11,432 nt of DNA from Truepera sp. (GTDB taxonomy: Bacteria > Deinococcota > Deinococci > Deinococcales > Trueperaceae), in contig JAGXSO010000083.1 in NCBI GenBank assembly GCA_018333775.1, positions 1 through 11,432 of the forward strand, read 5' to 3'. Each line of letters begins with the position of its first letter. Within the stretch, counting starts at the first letter, position 1. This document shows positions 1-6,236 of this stretch, one piece after another. The notes below the pieces were generated by a model, which searched no databases, was not told where the DNA came from, and saw only the letters and a list, made by a program, of their open reading frames with translations. A program made the translations under genes and the position numbers.

Positions 1-1747
1 CCTCGCCTCGAGCCTAGGGGCGGTCGAGCTGGTCGTAGCGCTGCACTACCTGTACGACTCGGCCAAAGACCGCCTGGTGTGGGATGTCGGCCATCAGGCC
101 TATGCGCACAAGCTCTTAACTGGCCGCAAACATCTGATCGACACCATCCGCAAACCCGGCGGACTGGCCGGTTTCACCTCGACTAGCGAGTCCGAGCACG
201 ACGCCCTTACGGTAGGTCACGCCAGCACCAGCCTGGCGGCGGCGCTCGGCATGGCGTTAGCGCGTGACGCCCGCCAAGACGACTACGAGGTAGTGGCGAT
301 CATCGGTGACGGTGCGTTGACCGGCGGTATGGCGCTAGCCGCTCTGAACCAGATCGGTCACGTCAAACCCAAGATGACCATCGTCCTAAATGACAATGAG
401 ATGTCGATCAGCGAGAATGTCGGGGCGCTCAACCGCTACATGCGCACGCTGCAAGTCCAGCGCTGGTTTCAGGAGGCCGAGGAGAGTGGCAAGCGAGCTC
501 TATCCGGCCTTTGGAAGCCGCTTGGCGAGTTAGCCAGCCGCGCCAAGGATGCCACCCGGCACTTCTTCGATCCGGCCAGCGCCAACCCCTTCCACGCCAT
601 GGGCGTGCGCTATGTCGGCCCCGTTGATGGTCACGATATAAATCAGCTCATCTACTACCTCAAGCACATCCGCGAGCTTGAGGGCCCGACCTTGCTGCAT
701 ATCGTCACGACTAAAGGCAAGGGCTACAAGATCGCTGAGTCTGATCCGATCTACTGGCACGGCCCGCCCAAGTTCGATGTTGCCAAGCCGGTCAAGATGG
801 GCAAGGGCTACAGCTGGTCGAACGCCTTCGGCGATGCGGCGATCGAGCTGGCCAAAGCAGACGACCGCGTCTGGGTGATCACCCCGGCCATGCGCGAGGG
901 GAGCGGCCTGGTGGCATATAGCCAGCAGCATCCGAAGCGCTACCTGGATGTCGGTATCGCCGAGGACGTGGCGGTCACTACCGCCGCCGGGCTGGCGCTG
1001 CGCGGTGAAAAGCCGATCGTCGCCATCTACAGCACCTTCTTGCAGCGGGGCTACGACCAGGTTATCCACGATGTCTGCCTGGAAAACTTAAACGTCATCT
1101 TTGCCATCGACCGGGCGGGGTTGGTAGGCGGCGACGGTGCTACCCACCAGGGGGTGTTTGATATCGGCTACCTGCGGCCCATCCCCAATATCTCACTAGC
1201 CATGCCCAAAGATACTCAGGAGCTGCGCGCCATGCTCAAGGCGGCGCTCGCCTTAGGTGGACCTAAGGCGGTGCGCTGGCCGCGCGGGGCTGTTGCTCCG
1301 GCGCCCGAGGCGGCGGTGGCCGACTGGCCCGAGATCACCTGGGGCAGCTGGGAGATGCTCAAGCCCGGTCAAGACGCCTATGTGCTGGCGCTCGGCCCTA
1401 CCCTAACCTACGCCCTGGAAGCCACCCAGGACCTGCCTAGCGTCGGGGTGGTCAATGCTCGCTTTATTAAGCCGCTCGATGAGGCCATGCTGCTTAAGCT
1501 AGCCGGTAGCGCTCGAGCCCTAATTACTGTAGAAGATCACGCCGTGACAGGCGGGCTCGGCTCGGCGGTGGCCGAAACGCTGCAAGATCACGGTCTCAAG
1601 GTGCCGCTGCGCCGCCTCGGTATCCACGACCGGTTCGTGCCCCACGGTGACCCTGTCATTCAGCACGAAGCGCTGGGGCTGGGGCCGAGCGGCATCCGCC
1701 AGGTGCTAATCGAGCTGGGTGTCGCTCCGGTGCTGCAAGCGTTCTAG
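1..1747 (+). CDS. dxs: 1-deoxy-D-xylulose-5-phosphate synthase, 5' end cut by the window
   Basis: Dxs condenses pyruvate and glyceraldehyde-3-phosphate to 1-deoxy-D-xylulose-5-phosphate, using thiamine diphosphate, in the first step of the MEP isoprenoid pathway. The reading frame is open from base 2 and already encodes [16 protein letters not shown], a typical Dxs sequence, so the ATG at 77 is internal; about 45 N-terminal residues are missing compared with the usual ~620-640 aa. Visible hallmarks are [25 protein letters not shown], the thiamine-binding GDGALTGG (from base 305) with [15 protein letters not shown], and the transketolase-like pyrimidine domain [15 protein letters not shown] and [15 protein letters not shown]. 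The C-terminal transketolase domain ends with FVPHGDP. The stop at 1745-1747 lies 38 nt before a tRNA gene whose -35 box overlaps it. The enzyme feeds carotenoids and quinones, which gives a loose link to the light regulators downstream. Identity is very secure. Confidence 0.97.
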   Translation, partial: LASSLGAVELVVALHYLYDSAKDRLVWDVGHQAYAHKLLTGRKHLIDTIRKPGGLAGFTSTSESEHDALTVGHASTSLAAALGMALARDARQDDYEVVAIIGDGALTGGMALAALNQIGHVKPKMTIVLNDNEMSISENVGALNRYMRTLQVQRWFQEAEESGKRALSGLWKPLGELASRAKDATRHFFDPASANPFHAMGVRYVGPVDGHDINQLIYYLKHIRELEGPTLLHIVTTKGKGYKIAESDPIYWHGPPKFDVAKPVKMGKGYSWSNAFGDAAIELAKADDRVWVITPAMREGSGLVAYSQQHPKRYLDVGIAEDVAVTTAAGLALRGEKPIVAIYSTFLQRGYDQVIHDVCLENLNVIFAIDRAGLVGGDGATHQGVFDIGYLRPIPNISLAMPKDTQELRAMLKAALALGGPKAVRWPRGAVAPAPEAAVADWPEITWGSWEMLKPGQDAYVLALGPTLTYALEATQDLPSVGVVNARFIKPLDEAMLLKLAGSARALITVEDHAVTGGLGSAVAETLQDHGLKVPLRRLGIHDRFVPHGDPVIQHEALGLGPSGIRQVLIELGVAPVLQAF

Positions 1748-1748
1748 T

Positions 1749-1777
1749 TTGCTTGCCGTCGGCTGCCGCGGTATACT
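1749..1777 (+). promoter_or_regulatory. Promoter of tRNA-Ser
   Basis: TTGCTT (1749-1754) and TATACT (1772-1777, 5 of 6 matches to TATAAT) are separated by 17 nt. Transcription would start around 1784, two or so bases before the tRNA 5' end. The -35 box starts just after the dxs stop codon. The -35 match is only 3 of 6, so the -10 carries most of the support. Confidence 0.55.
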
Positions 1778-1785
1778 CAGGCTCT

Positions 1786-1876
1786 GGAGAGATGCCGGAG
1801 CGGTTGAACGGGCCGGTCTCGAAAACCGGTGTACGGCTTGGCCGTACCGTGGGTTCGAATCCCACTCTCTCCGCCA
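1786..1876 (+). tRNA. tRNA-Ser (anticodon CGA)
   Basis: This is a complete class II tRNA cloverleaf. The acceptor arm GGAGAGA (1786-1792) pairs with TCTCTCC (1866-1872), followed by discriminator G1873 and an encoded CCA (1874-1876). The anticodon stem CCGGT/ACCGG (1813-1817 and 1825-1829) encloses a loop with anticodon CGA at 1820-1822, reading the serine codon UCG. The long variable arm is a perfect 7-bp stem (1831-1837 with 1841-1847, loop TTG), as expected for serine tRNAs. The T arm GTGGG/CCCAC (1849-1853 and 1861-1865) holds the TTCGAAT loop. I saw no duplicate of the tRNA 3' end elsewhere in the window, so there is no sign of an integrated element using it. Confidence 0.96.
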
Positions 1877-1881
1877 GCGTC

Positions 1882-1915
1882 GCTGCCCCGAGCCTGGCTT
1901 GGGGCAGCCTGTTTA
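1882..1915 (+). terminator. Hairpin terminator behind tRNA-Ser
   Basis: GCTGCCCC (1882-1889) pairs perfectly with GGGGCAGC (1901-1908). The intervening bases extend the stem by four more pairs, one of them G-T, leaving a CTG loop. The hairpin begins 5 nt after the tRNA CCA. The following CTGTTTA is only weakly T-rich, so this is a strong stem with a poor U tract. Confidence 0.65.
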
Positions 1916-1956
1916 TGCTGACAGAGCTGCCGCTACCAAAGTATGCCCTGTGTCAT

Positions 1957-1967
1957 GGTAGGCTACC
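1957..1967. repeat. Small palindrome upstream of dps
   Basis: GGTAG-G-CTACC is a perfect 5-bp inverted repeat around a single central base. The sequence GCTACCAAA, which includes its right arm, occurs twice (1932-1940 and 1962-1970). It lies about 67 nt before the dps start in a 157-nt gap where I could not find a convincing -35/-10 pair. It could be an operator for dps, but it is short and may be chance. Confidence 0.25.
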
Positions 1968-2033
1968 AAATAGTTGCGGCGCCTGTCGCTAACGGCGGCG
2001 GACACGCACTGACCAAGGCTTTAAGGAGGAGCA

Positions 2034-2546
2034 ATGAAAAAACCTCGCGTTAGCCATCACAACCAGTCACTTTACAGCAGCCAGATCGATATCGGCGAAG
2101 AAGTCCGCCAAGAGTTAGTTGGCATTCTGAACCAACAACTGGCCGATACCTTCGACCTCTACTCGCAGACCAAGCAGGCTCACTGGAACGTCAAAGGGCA
2201 GGACTTCTATAGCCTCCACAAGTTCTTCGACGCTCTGGCCGAGAGCATTGAGGACTATGTCGATACTCTCGCCGAGCGCGTGACCGCTCTGGGTGGCGTG
2301 GCTCTAGGAACCGTGCGCATGGCGGCCGAGCAATCGACCCTCAAGGAGTTCGGCACTGAGATCAAGGACGGGATGGCCTGCGTCAAAGCCCTTATTGAGC
2401 GCTATGCCGCCTACGCGGCCTCCAACCGGGTGGCGCTGGCTCGAGCCGGCGAGTTAGGCGATCCTACTAGCGAAGACCTCTTCACCGAGATCTCCCGGGT
2501 TATCGACAAGAACCTTTACTTCCTGGAGTCGCACGTCCAGGGCTAA
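2034..2546 (+). CDS. dps: Dps-family DNA-binding ferritin-like protein
   Basis: Dps proteins form 12-subunit cages that oxidise Fe(II), usually with hydrogen peroxide, store the iron and shield DNA in starved or oxidatively stressed cells. The 170-aa product has the usual Dps length. Its ferroxidase residues line up one position off E. coli Dps: H50 in KQAHWNVKG, H62 and D66 in LHKFFD, and D77 and E81 in DTLAER. The N-terminal ~20 residues are short and carry several basic or histidine residues (K2, K3, R5, H8, H9), which could be a DNA-contacting tail; that is an inference. The start is well fixed by AAGGAGGA at 2023-2030, 3 nt before the ATG. Upstream lies the tRNA terminator, so the gene is probably transcribed alone. 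The downstream small ORF has its own promoter-like sequence. Confidence 0.95.
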   Translation: MKKPRVSHHNQSLYSSQIDIGEEVRQELVGILNQQLADTFDLYSQTKQAHWNVKGQDFYSLHKFFDALAESIEDYVDTLAERVTALGGVALGTVRMAAEQSTLKEFGTEIKDGMACVKALIERYAAYAASNRVALARAGELGDPTSEDLFTEISRVIDKNLYFLESHVQG

Positions 2547-2559
2547 GACATTTGTCCCT

Positions 2560-2587
2560 TTGTCAAGGGCCGAACCTTACCTAGACT
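2560..2587 (+). promoter_or_regulatory. Leaderless-type promoter of the 98-aa ORF
   Basis: TTGTCA (2560-2565, 5 of 6 matches to TTGACA) and TAGACT (2582-2587) are 16 nt apart. Only 6 nt separate the -10 box from the ATG at 2594, so transcription would begin at or next to the start codon. No Shine-Dalgarno is present. The -35 overlaps a small hairpin, CCCTT-TGTC-AAGGG (2556-2569), which follows the dps stop. Confidence 0.6.
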
Positions 2588-2593
2588 AACCAT

Positions 2594-2890
2594 ATGCAGC
2601 CAAGCAGCTTCTGGCAACAGCCGGTTACCACCCCTCTTCTCTGCGAGCGTTACCGTCTGCTCAGTGAGTTGCGGCGGCTGCCGCTCGAGCTTATGCGGCT
2701 TGAGACCCGTCTCGCGCAGGTGTCACCCGGCGAAGCCCGGCGCTGGCGCTTCCGGCGCGAGGCGCTGACTGATAAGCTCCGTCCCGCGCCTCACCATGAG
2801 ATGATCGAAGCGCTGTGGGAGGATGTTCAAGCGCTCTATCGGCTGTTGATGGTGGTAAGTCGGCGCTGGGTGGAGTTGGGTTCCCCCTAG
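2594..2890 (+). CDS. Hypothetical basic helical protein, 98 aa
   Basis: I do not recognise this protein. It is 98 aa, rich in Leu, Arg and Glu, with no Cys, no signal peptide and no membrane segment. Long stretches such as residues 17-46 look helical and charged, compatible with a small coiled or helical bundle. The ATG at 2594 has no Shine-Dalgarno, but a -35/-10 pair places the transcription start at the ATG itself. This supports it as a real leaderless gene rather than a random frame. Its TAG (2888-2890) overlaps the stop codon of the convergent SDR gene: the four bases CTAG at 2887-2890 supply a stop on both strands. Its function is unknown. Confidence 0.65.
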   Translation: MQPSSFWQQPVTTPLLCERYRLLSELRRLPLELMRLETRLAQVSPGEARRWRFRREALTDKLRPAPHHEMIEALWEDVQALYRLLMVVSRRWVELGSP

Positions 2891-3768
2891 CGCCGTAGCC
2901 CTAAGATCGCCGGCAAGTGCTCGGGCAGCGCCTCCAGGGGCAGGTCAAAGTGCTGTTGCATCAACCCAGGGTCGGCAGTATTGCCTTGCAGCAGCATGGC
3001 AAATTGATCGCGGGTAATCGGCGGGTTGGGCAAGACTTGCAGCAGCGGCACTGCCAGCTTCATGGCCCACAGCGGTACCGGCAGGATGGGTCTGCGCGAC
3101 CCGAGTGTCTCCCTGACTAGCAGCAGCAGCTCGCGAAAGGTGTACTCGATCGGGCCAACTAAGTCAAAGCTGCGCCCGATAGTAGCCGGGCGTGATAGCG
3201 CCTGTTCGAAAGCGCTGGCTACGTCACCGACGTAAATGGGTCGGAACGGAAAGCGGCCGTCGCCGATCTGTGGGATTAGGGGCGCGCTCACCAGCCCCTT
3301 CATCACCAGGCCAAAGAACTCGTCGCCACGGCCAAAGATCAGGCTGGGCCGGAAGATGGTCCAGTCTAGCCCGGAAGCTTTGACGATCTCCTCAGCCTGG
3401 GCCTTAGTTTGAAAATAGCGGCTCCCCGTCCCTTTAGCGGCCCCTAGCGCGCTCATTTGCAGATAACGCTGCACCCCTGCCTCGCGCGCGGCCGACACCA
3501 CGTTGCGCGTCCCCTCGGTATGCACCTGCTCAAAACTCTGCCCGCGCGTCTCGCGGATGATCCCCACCAGATGGATCACCGCCTCAGCTGAGGCGCTGGC
3601 GGCGGCTAGGCCCTCACCCGAGACCACGTCGCCGAGCGCCACCTCAACCTCTACCGGAAAGTTGGTGCGGTGGCGCGACAGCACCATGACGCGATGCCCT
3701 GTGGCCAGCAACTGCTCGAGCACATGCCGACCGACAAAGCCGCTAGCGCCGGTGACTAGGACTTTCAC
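2887..3768 (-). CDS. NAD(P)-binding atypical SDR, complex I NDUFA9-like family
   Basis: This 293-aa Rossmann-fold protein is of the NDUFA9/NmrA-like atypical short-chain dehydrogenase group. The N-terminal GASGFVG (residues 7-13) is the GxxGxxG nucleotide-binding loop. VIHLVGI (64-70) follows, then EGTRNVVSAAREAGV, MSALGA and a YxxxK pair (Y118, K122), then the family-typical LDWTIFRPSLIFG. The C-terminal ~90 residues would form the substrate side. Members are annotated as epimerases or complex I accessory-like proteins; the true substrate is unknown. The start is GTG at 3768, preceded by GAGGAG on the minus strand with short spacing. It lies 26 nt downstream of the Crp-like gene, so it is probably the third gene of the litR operon and may be light-controlled. 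Its stop overlaps that of the convergent 98-aa ORF. Confidence 0.85.
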   Translation of the reverse strand: MKVLVTGASGFVGRHVLEQLLATGHRVMVLSRHRTNFPVEVEVALGDVVSGEGLAAASASAEAVIHLVGIIRETRGQSFEQVHTEGTRNVVSAAREAGVQRYLQMSALGAAKGTGSRYFQTKAQAEEIVKASGLDWTIFRPSLIFGRGDEFFGLVMKGLVSAPLIPQIGDGRFPFRPIYVGDVASAFEQALSRPATIGRSFDLVGPIEYTFRELLLLVRETLGSRRPILPVPLWAMKLAVPLLQVLPNPPITRDQFAMLLQGNTADPGLMQQHFDLPLEALPEHLPAILGLRR

Positions 3769-3794
3769 GCACTCCTCACCCCTCGCACCTCATT

Positions 3795-4409
3795 CTAGAA
3801 CCCTTCGGCGATCTCGGCAAGCTCGTTTGGGCGGAGCAGTACGATGCTGCGATAGCCCGACTCGATCAGGCCCTCGGCACGCAGTTCGGTGATGATCTTA
3901 GAGACGCTCTCGCGGGTGCTGGCCGTCCCTTCGGCTAGCAGTTCATGGGTGGCAGCGATCACCATAAACCCCTCGTTGTTGATGGCGCCTAGCGGCGTAT
4001 CAGCCAACTTCAGCAGGTAGCGGGTCACCCGCTGGCGCAGATCGCCGGTCTGCAGGTGGTACTCGTAGTCCATCAGGCGCTGCATCTGCTGCGAGAGCGA
4101 GCGGGTGATCTTAATCAGGTCGGTATGGTTGATGCGCTGCGGATCGATGGCTTCAATCTGAGCCTGAGTCAGTGCCTCGGCGATCTCCTCGCGCTGGCTG
4201 TTGATGAAGGCCTCTTCGCCGAAAAAGTCGCCGGGCATGAGGTGGCGCACCGTCAGGGTACGACCTTCGGGGGTCATGCGGGTAATGCGGATCAGCCCGT
4301 CACGTACCCGGTAGACCGACTGGGCCGGATCGCCGTTTAAGTAAAGGGTCTGCTTGCGCTGGAACTTAAGCGTCTGGCTCGGGGCTTCGAGGTGGGTGAT
4401 CTCTTTCAT
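3795..4409 (-). CDS. Crp/Fnr-family transcription regulator, LdrP/SdrP-like
   Basis: The 204-aa protein has the two-domain Crp/Fnr layout: an N-terminal cNMP-binding-like beta roll (about residues 11-90, with PGDFFGEEAFI at 59-69), a long dimer helix (about 95-118), and a C-terminal winged helix (about 125-195). The recognition helix region reads LLAEGTASTRESVSKII. The Arg-Ser pair that binds the cAMP phosphate in E. coli Crp is absent; the matching stretch reads REEIAEAL. There is no Cys cluster for an Fnr-type Fe-S centre. It is therefore probably effector-independent, as reported for Thermus SdrP and LdrP. The start has a clear AAGGAGG on the minus strand, 7 nt upstream. Its place just downstream of the B12 photoreceptor gene mirrors litR-ldrP of Thermus thermophilus, so LdrP is the best analogue, though SdrP or DdrI-like roles remain possible. 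Confidence 0.88.
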   Translation of the reverse strand: MKEITHLEAPSQTLKFQRKQTLYLNGDPAQSVYRVRDGLIRITRMTPEGRTLTVRHLMPGDFFGEEAFINSQREEIAEALTQAQIEAIDPQRINHTDLIKITRSLSQQMQRLMDYEYHLQTGDLRQRVTRYLLKLADTPLGAINNEGFMVIAATHELLAEGTASTRESVSKIITELRAEGLIESGYRSIVLLRPNELAEIAEGF

Positions 4410-4502
4410 AGCGTTGCCTCCTTGGTAGGCTGCGAGAGACGGTGAGTATGCTGCGCTAGATAGCGCGTGGCGGTGCGGAGTGATGAATCAGCGATACTTG
4501 AG

Positions 4503-4516
4503 GCGTCCGCCGACGC
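4503..4516. repeat. Short hairpin between litR and the Crp-like gene
   Basis: GCGTC-CGCC-GACGC is a perfect 5-bp stem with a 4-nt loop, about 10 nt beyond the litR stop on the minus strand. It has no T tract, so it is unlikely to be a full terminator. It may reduce read-through or be an mRNA-end structure within the 117-nt gap between the two genes. I found no convincing separate promoter for the Crp-like gene in that gap. Confidence 0.3.
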
Positions 4517-4526
4517 GAGATCGCTC

Positions 4527-5420
4527 TCATGCCTGGAGCGCCCCTTGCGCTTGCACCAGGTCATGAAACTGTGCTACCGCCTGATCCGCCGAGGCAGCCA
4601 GGTATACCCCGCCAAGTGCCTTGGCCAGCTCGGGGTGCTCGTTAAAGGCCAGGCCGCCAAAGGCCAGCACCGGCGCTATACCGATGAGCTGCCCCCGCTC
4701 TGCCATAAGGCGCTGCACCGCTTCGCTGCTTGAGGCCGAGATCATTACGCCGGTTGCCTTGACCTGCCGGGCCATCTCGCGCAGATCTGCCAGCGGGGTA
4801 TTAGCTCCCAGGAAGTAGAGGCGATAGCCGGCGCGGCGTAACATTACCGCTAGTAACAGCGCGCCGAGTTCGTGCTGTTCGCCTGGGGCGCAGGCCACAA
4901 TCACCGCGGGGGCGTTTCTGACGTGCGCGGTGATACTGAGCAGCGAGCGGAGCCGCCCCTGCACATAGCTGCTGGCGAAGTGTTCGGTTGCTGTGGAAAC
5001 CTTGCCGTCGTGCCAGCGGTGGCCGATCTCGACCATACTGGCTTGCAAGAGCTCGAGCATCACCGCCTCAACGGTATGCAGGGCATGAGCTTCACTGAGG
5101 ATACGATCCGCTGCGACCTCGTCCAGCTTGCTAAGCACCTCTACCAGTTCGTGCTTTAGGACGGCTAGCGAGCGCGGGCCGCTTGGCGTGGGCGTCAGAT
5201 TCTTGACCAACTCGGCTGCGCGCGAGGCCGGAATCCCTTCGGCGATATGCTGCTTCATCGCCTCGATCTGCCGTAAGTCCTCGTCGCTATAGAGCCGATA
5301 GCCCGACTCGGTTCGTTCGGGCTTGGGGAAGCCGTAGCGGCGCTCCCATTGGCGGAGCGTGCTGGCGCCTATCTTAGTGCGCTCTTCGACTTCGTTGACA
5401 GTGTATTTGCCGATAGCCAC
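4527..5420 (-). CDS. litR: LitR/CarH-type MerR-family, B12-dependent light-sensing repressor
   Basis: CarH/LitR proteins bind adenosylcobalamin, tetramerise in the dark and repress target promoters; light breaks the Co-C bond and releases DNA. This 297-aa protein has the full layout. The MerR winged helix is at residues 5-73 (YTVNEVEERTKIGASTLRQW, ERRYGFPKPERTESGYRLYS). A four-helix bundle (about 85-160) carries W136, E146 and H147, the same W-x9-E-H spacing as W131/E141/H142 of T. thermophilus CarH. The cobalamin Rossmann domain has E181-Q-H183-E-L-G186, the ExHxxG motif whose His is the lower ligand, and the later FGGLAF. The GTG at 5420 is the only start before an in-frame stop; a modest GAAAGG lies upstream. 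The gene heads an apparent operon with the Crp-like regulator and the SDR. TGTACA boxes in its own promoter suggest autoregulation. Confidence 0.94.
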   Translation of the reverse strand: MAIGKYTVNEVEERTKIGASTLRQWERRYGFPKPERTESGYRLYSDEDLRQIEAMKQHIAEGIPASRAAELVKNLTPTPSGPRSLAVLKHELVEVLSKLDEVAADRILSEAHALHTVEAVMLELLQASMVEIGHRWHDGKVSTATEHFASSYVQGRLRSLLSITAHVRNAPAVIVACAPGEQHELGALLLAVMLRRAGYRLYFLGANTPLADLREMARQVKATGVMISASSSEAVQRLMAERGQLIGIAPVLAFGGLAFNEHPELAKALGGVYLAASADQAVAQFHDLVQAQGALQA

Positions 5421-5437
5421 AACCTTTGCCTTTCAGT

Positions 5438-5463
5438 AGCTCTACACGTTGGTGGGTAGAGCT
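5438..5463 (-). repeat. Inverted repeat in the litR leader
   Basis: AGCTCTAC (5438-5445) and GTAGAGCT (5456-5463) are perfect 8-bp complements around a 10-nt loop. Given the predicted transcription start near 5476, the hairpin would sit in the roughly 56-nt untranslated leader of the litR mRNA. It ends about 18 nt before the GTG. It could be a regulator-binding palindrome or an RNA structure near the ribosome-binding site. Confidence 0.5.
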
Positions 5464-5464
5464 T

Positions 5465-5505
5465 TTGTACAACCTTGGTCTAATCATATCCACAAACCTT
5501 GTACA
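5465..5505. promoter_or_regulatory. Candidate LitR/CarH operator boxes
   Basis: Two TGTACA hexamers occur in the litR promoter: one inside the palindrome TTGTACAA (5465-5472) and one at 5500-5505 inside the -35/-10 spacer. On the minus strand a partial copy, TGTGGA (5489-5494), follows the upstream box with an exact 11-bp step. As I recall, CarH protomers read 11-bp direct repeats with core TnTACA near the -35. The position fits repression of litR itself by blocking RNA polymerase. Assignment to LitR is an inference. Confidence 0.5.
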
Positions 5506-5512
5506 TTGTCAA
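5483..5512 (-). promoter_or_regulatory. Promoter of the litR operon
   Basis: On the minus strand a perfect TTGACA (5507-5512 on the plus strand) is followed after 18 nt by TATGAT (5483-5488), 5 of 6 matches to TATAAT. Transcription would start near 5476, leaving a leader of about 56 nt before the GTG. This is the best sigma-70-type promoter in the window. Confidence 0.75.
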
Positions 5513-5592
5513 GTGGGGCAATGCTAAAGGTGCCTCAGTCCTAGGGGACATATGCCTCTGGAGGCAGCAAGCAGAGCTGTCTAATAATCAAT

Positions 5593-5638
5593 TTTATCAG
5601 AGACGTGCCGCCCGATTTACCAGAGACGTGCCGCCCGA
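5593..5638. repeat. Two-copy 23-bp tandem repeat
   Basis: Units at 5593-5615 and 5616-5638 match at 22 of 23 positions. Each starts TTTAT or TTTAC and continues with the identical 18-base core CAGAGACGTGCCGCCCGA. The repeat sits between a local AT-rich stretch (5582-5597) and the 174-aa gene. The second copy ends within an inverted repeat CCGATT (5612-5617)/AATCGG (5638-5643). It may be a regulator site, or the degenerate end of an insertion sequence of the kind that carries multiple terminal repeats, such as the IS21 family. No transposase remains in the window. Confidence 0.8.
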
Positions 5639-5668
5639 ATCGGACACCGCTCGCTGGAGGGATGGAGG

Positions 5669-6193
5669 GTGCTCGTGGATAGCTACGAGGAATACTTAAA
5701 AGAGTTACGAGCAAGATACCAGGCATACTTTGACACCTCCCCGGACTATCCCCTCCAGGGGCGCACGATAGGCCTTTTTGCTCGCTGCCATGTTAGGTAC
5801 GAGAAGTTTTTTCTCTCCAGGAAGGCAACTCTCGGCGCCTGGGAGACGAGCGAATATTGCCTGGTCGAAGGCCACCGTGCTGCTCTTAGTGCAGACCAGG
5901 TCGGGGATTTCGCTGCCTTCTTGGTGAGAGTTGTCGATGAGCTGGTCAAGCCTCATGAGGAGCATATGTCCAGTATAGTCTCTGGGATCCTGGTTTCTGA
6001 GCGAGGCTTTGAGCCCGAAGCCATCCGCCTCGGGACCGGATTCAAATACGAGCGTAGCTTCTGGTTTGGACTGCGCGGATGGTGTTCGGTTCGGCTGCTG
6101 CTGGTTGACCTCTCATCCGGCAAAGTCTATGCCAGCCGTAAGGGCAAGGAGGTGATGAGAATCTACCAGCCCAGAGCAGCAGTATCCCCCTAG
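5669..6193 (+). CDS. Uncharacterised 174-aa protein paired with cstA
   Basis: I do not recognise this protein with certainty. It is soluble-looking, with no signal peptide or membrane segment. The first half is helical and charged (EEYLKELRARYQAYFD, then FARCHVRYEKFFLSRKATL). The middle has VVDELVKPHEEHMSSIVSGI, and the C-terminal half looks like beta strands: FKYERSFWFGLRGWCSVRL, then LLVDLSSGKVYASRKGKEV. There are three Cys (in FARC, SEYC and GWC). The start is GTG at 5669 with GGAGG at 5656-5660, or GTG at 5675 with GGAGGG at 5664-5669. The product ends 43 nt before cstA, with no terminator stronger than a 5-bp C/G pairing (6186-6190 with 6200-6204), so the two are probably co-transcribed. 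It is not the short YbdD-type partner usual for cstA. I have an unverified impression of similar proteins in anaerobic Firmicutes. Confidence 0.8.
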   Translation: MLVDSYEEYLKELRARYQAYFDTSPDYPLQGRTIGLFARCHVRYEKFFLSRKATLGAWETSEYCLVEGHRAALSADQVGDFAAFLVRVVDELVKPHEEHMSSIVSGILVSERGFEPEAIRLGTGFKYERSFWFGLRGWCSVRLLLVDLSSGKVYASRKGKEVMRIYQPRAAVSP

Positions 6194-6236
6194 GATGTCG
6201 GGGGTCTCGAAATCAAGCCAGCGGAGGTAATTACTT

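Noticed and set aside
530..1069. 179-aa open frame on the minus strand inside dxs
   Set aside because: It is fully antisense to an unmistakable dxs frame, has no recognisable motif and no start signals, and is a typical shadow frame in GC-rich DNA.
1786..1876. tRNA-Ser as an attachment site of an integrated element
   Set aside because: No second copy of the tRNA 3' end was seen in the window, and no integrase gene is present.
1950..1966. CTGTG sequence upstream of dps as an SdrP/LdrP site
   Set aside because: The left half resembles TTGTG but the expected right half (CNC after 9 nt, as I recall the consensus) is absent.
1753..1992. Open frames running through the tRNA-Ser gene
   Set aside because: The region is occupied by a complete tRNA and its terminator; the frames have no start signals.
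1974..1996. TTGCGG as the -35 of a dps promoter
   Set aside because: No acceptable -10 box lies 15-19 nt downstream, so no dps promoter is called.
5593..5638. The tandem repeat as a minimal CRISPR array
   Set aside because: The two units abut directly with no spacer, there are only two, and no cas gene is nearby.
5499..5699. 66-aa plus-strand frame upstream of the 174-aa gene
   Set aside because: It spans the litR promoter and the tandem repeat, has no ribosome site and no protein-like composition.
6186..6204. CCCCC/GGGGG pairing as a terminator between the 174-aa gene and cstA
   Set aside because: It is a five-pair stem with a 9-nt loop and no T tract, overlapping the stop codon region; too weak to call.
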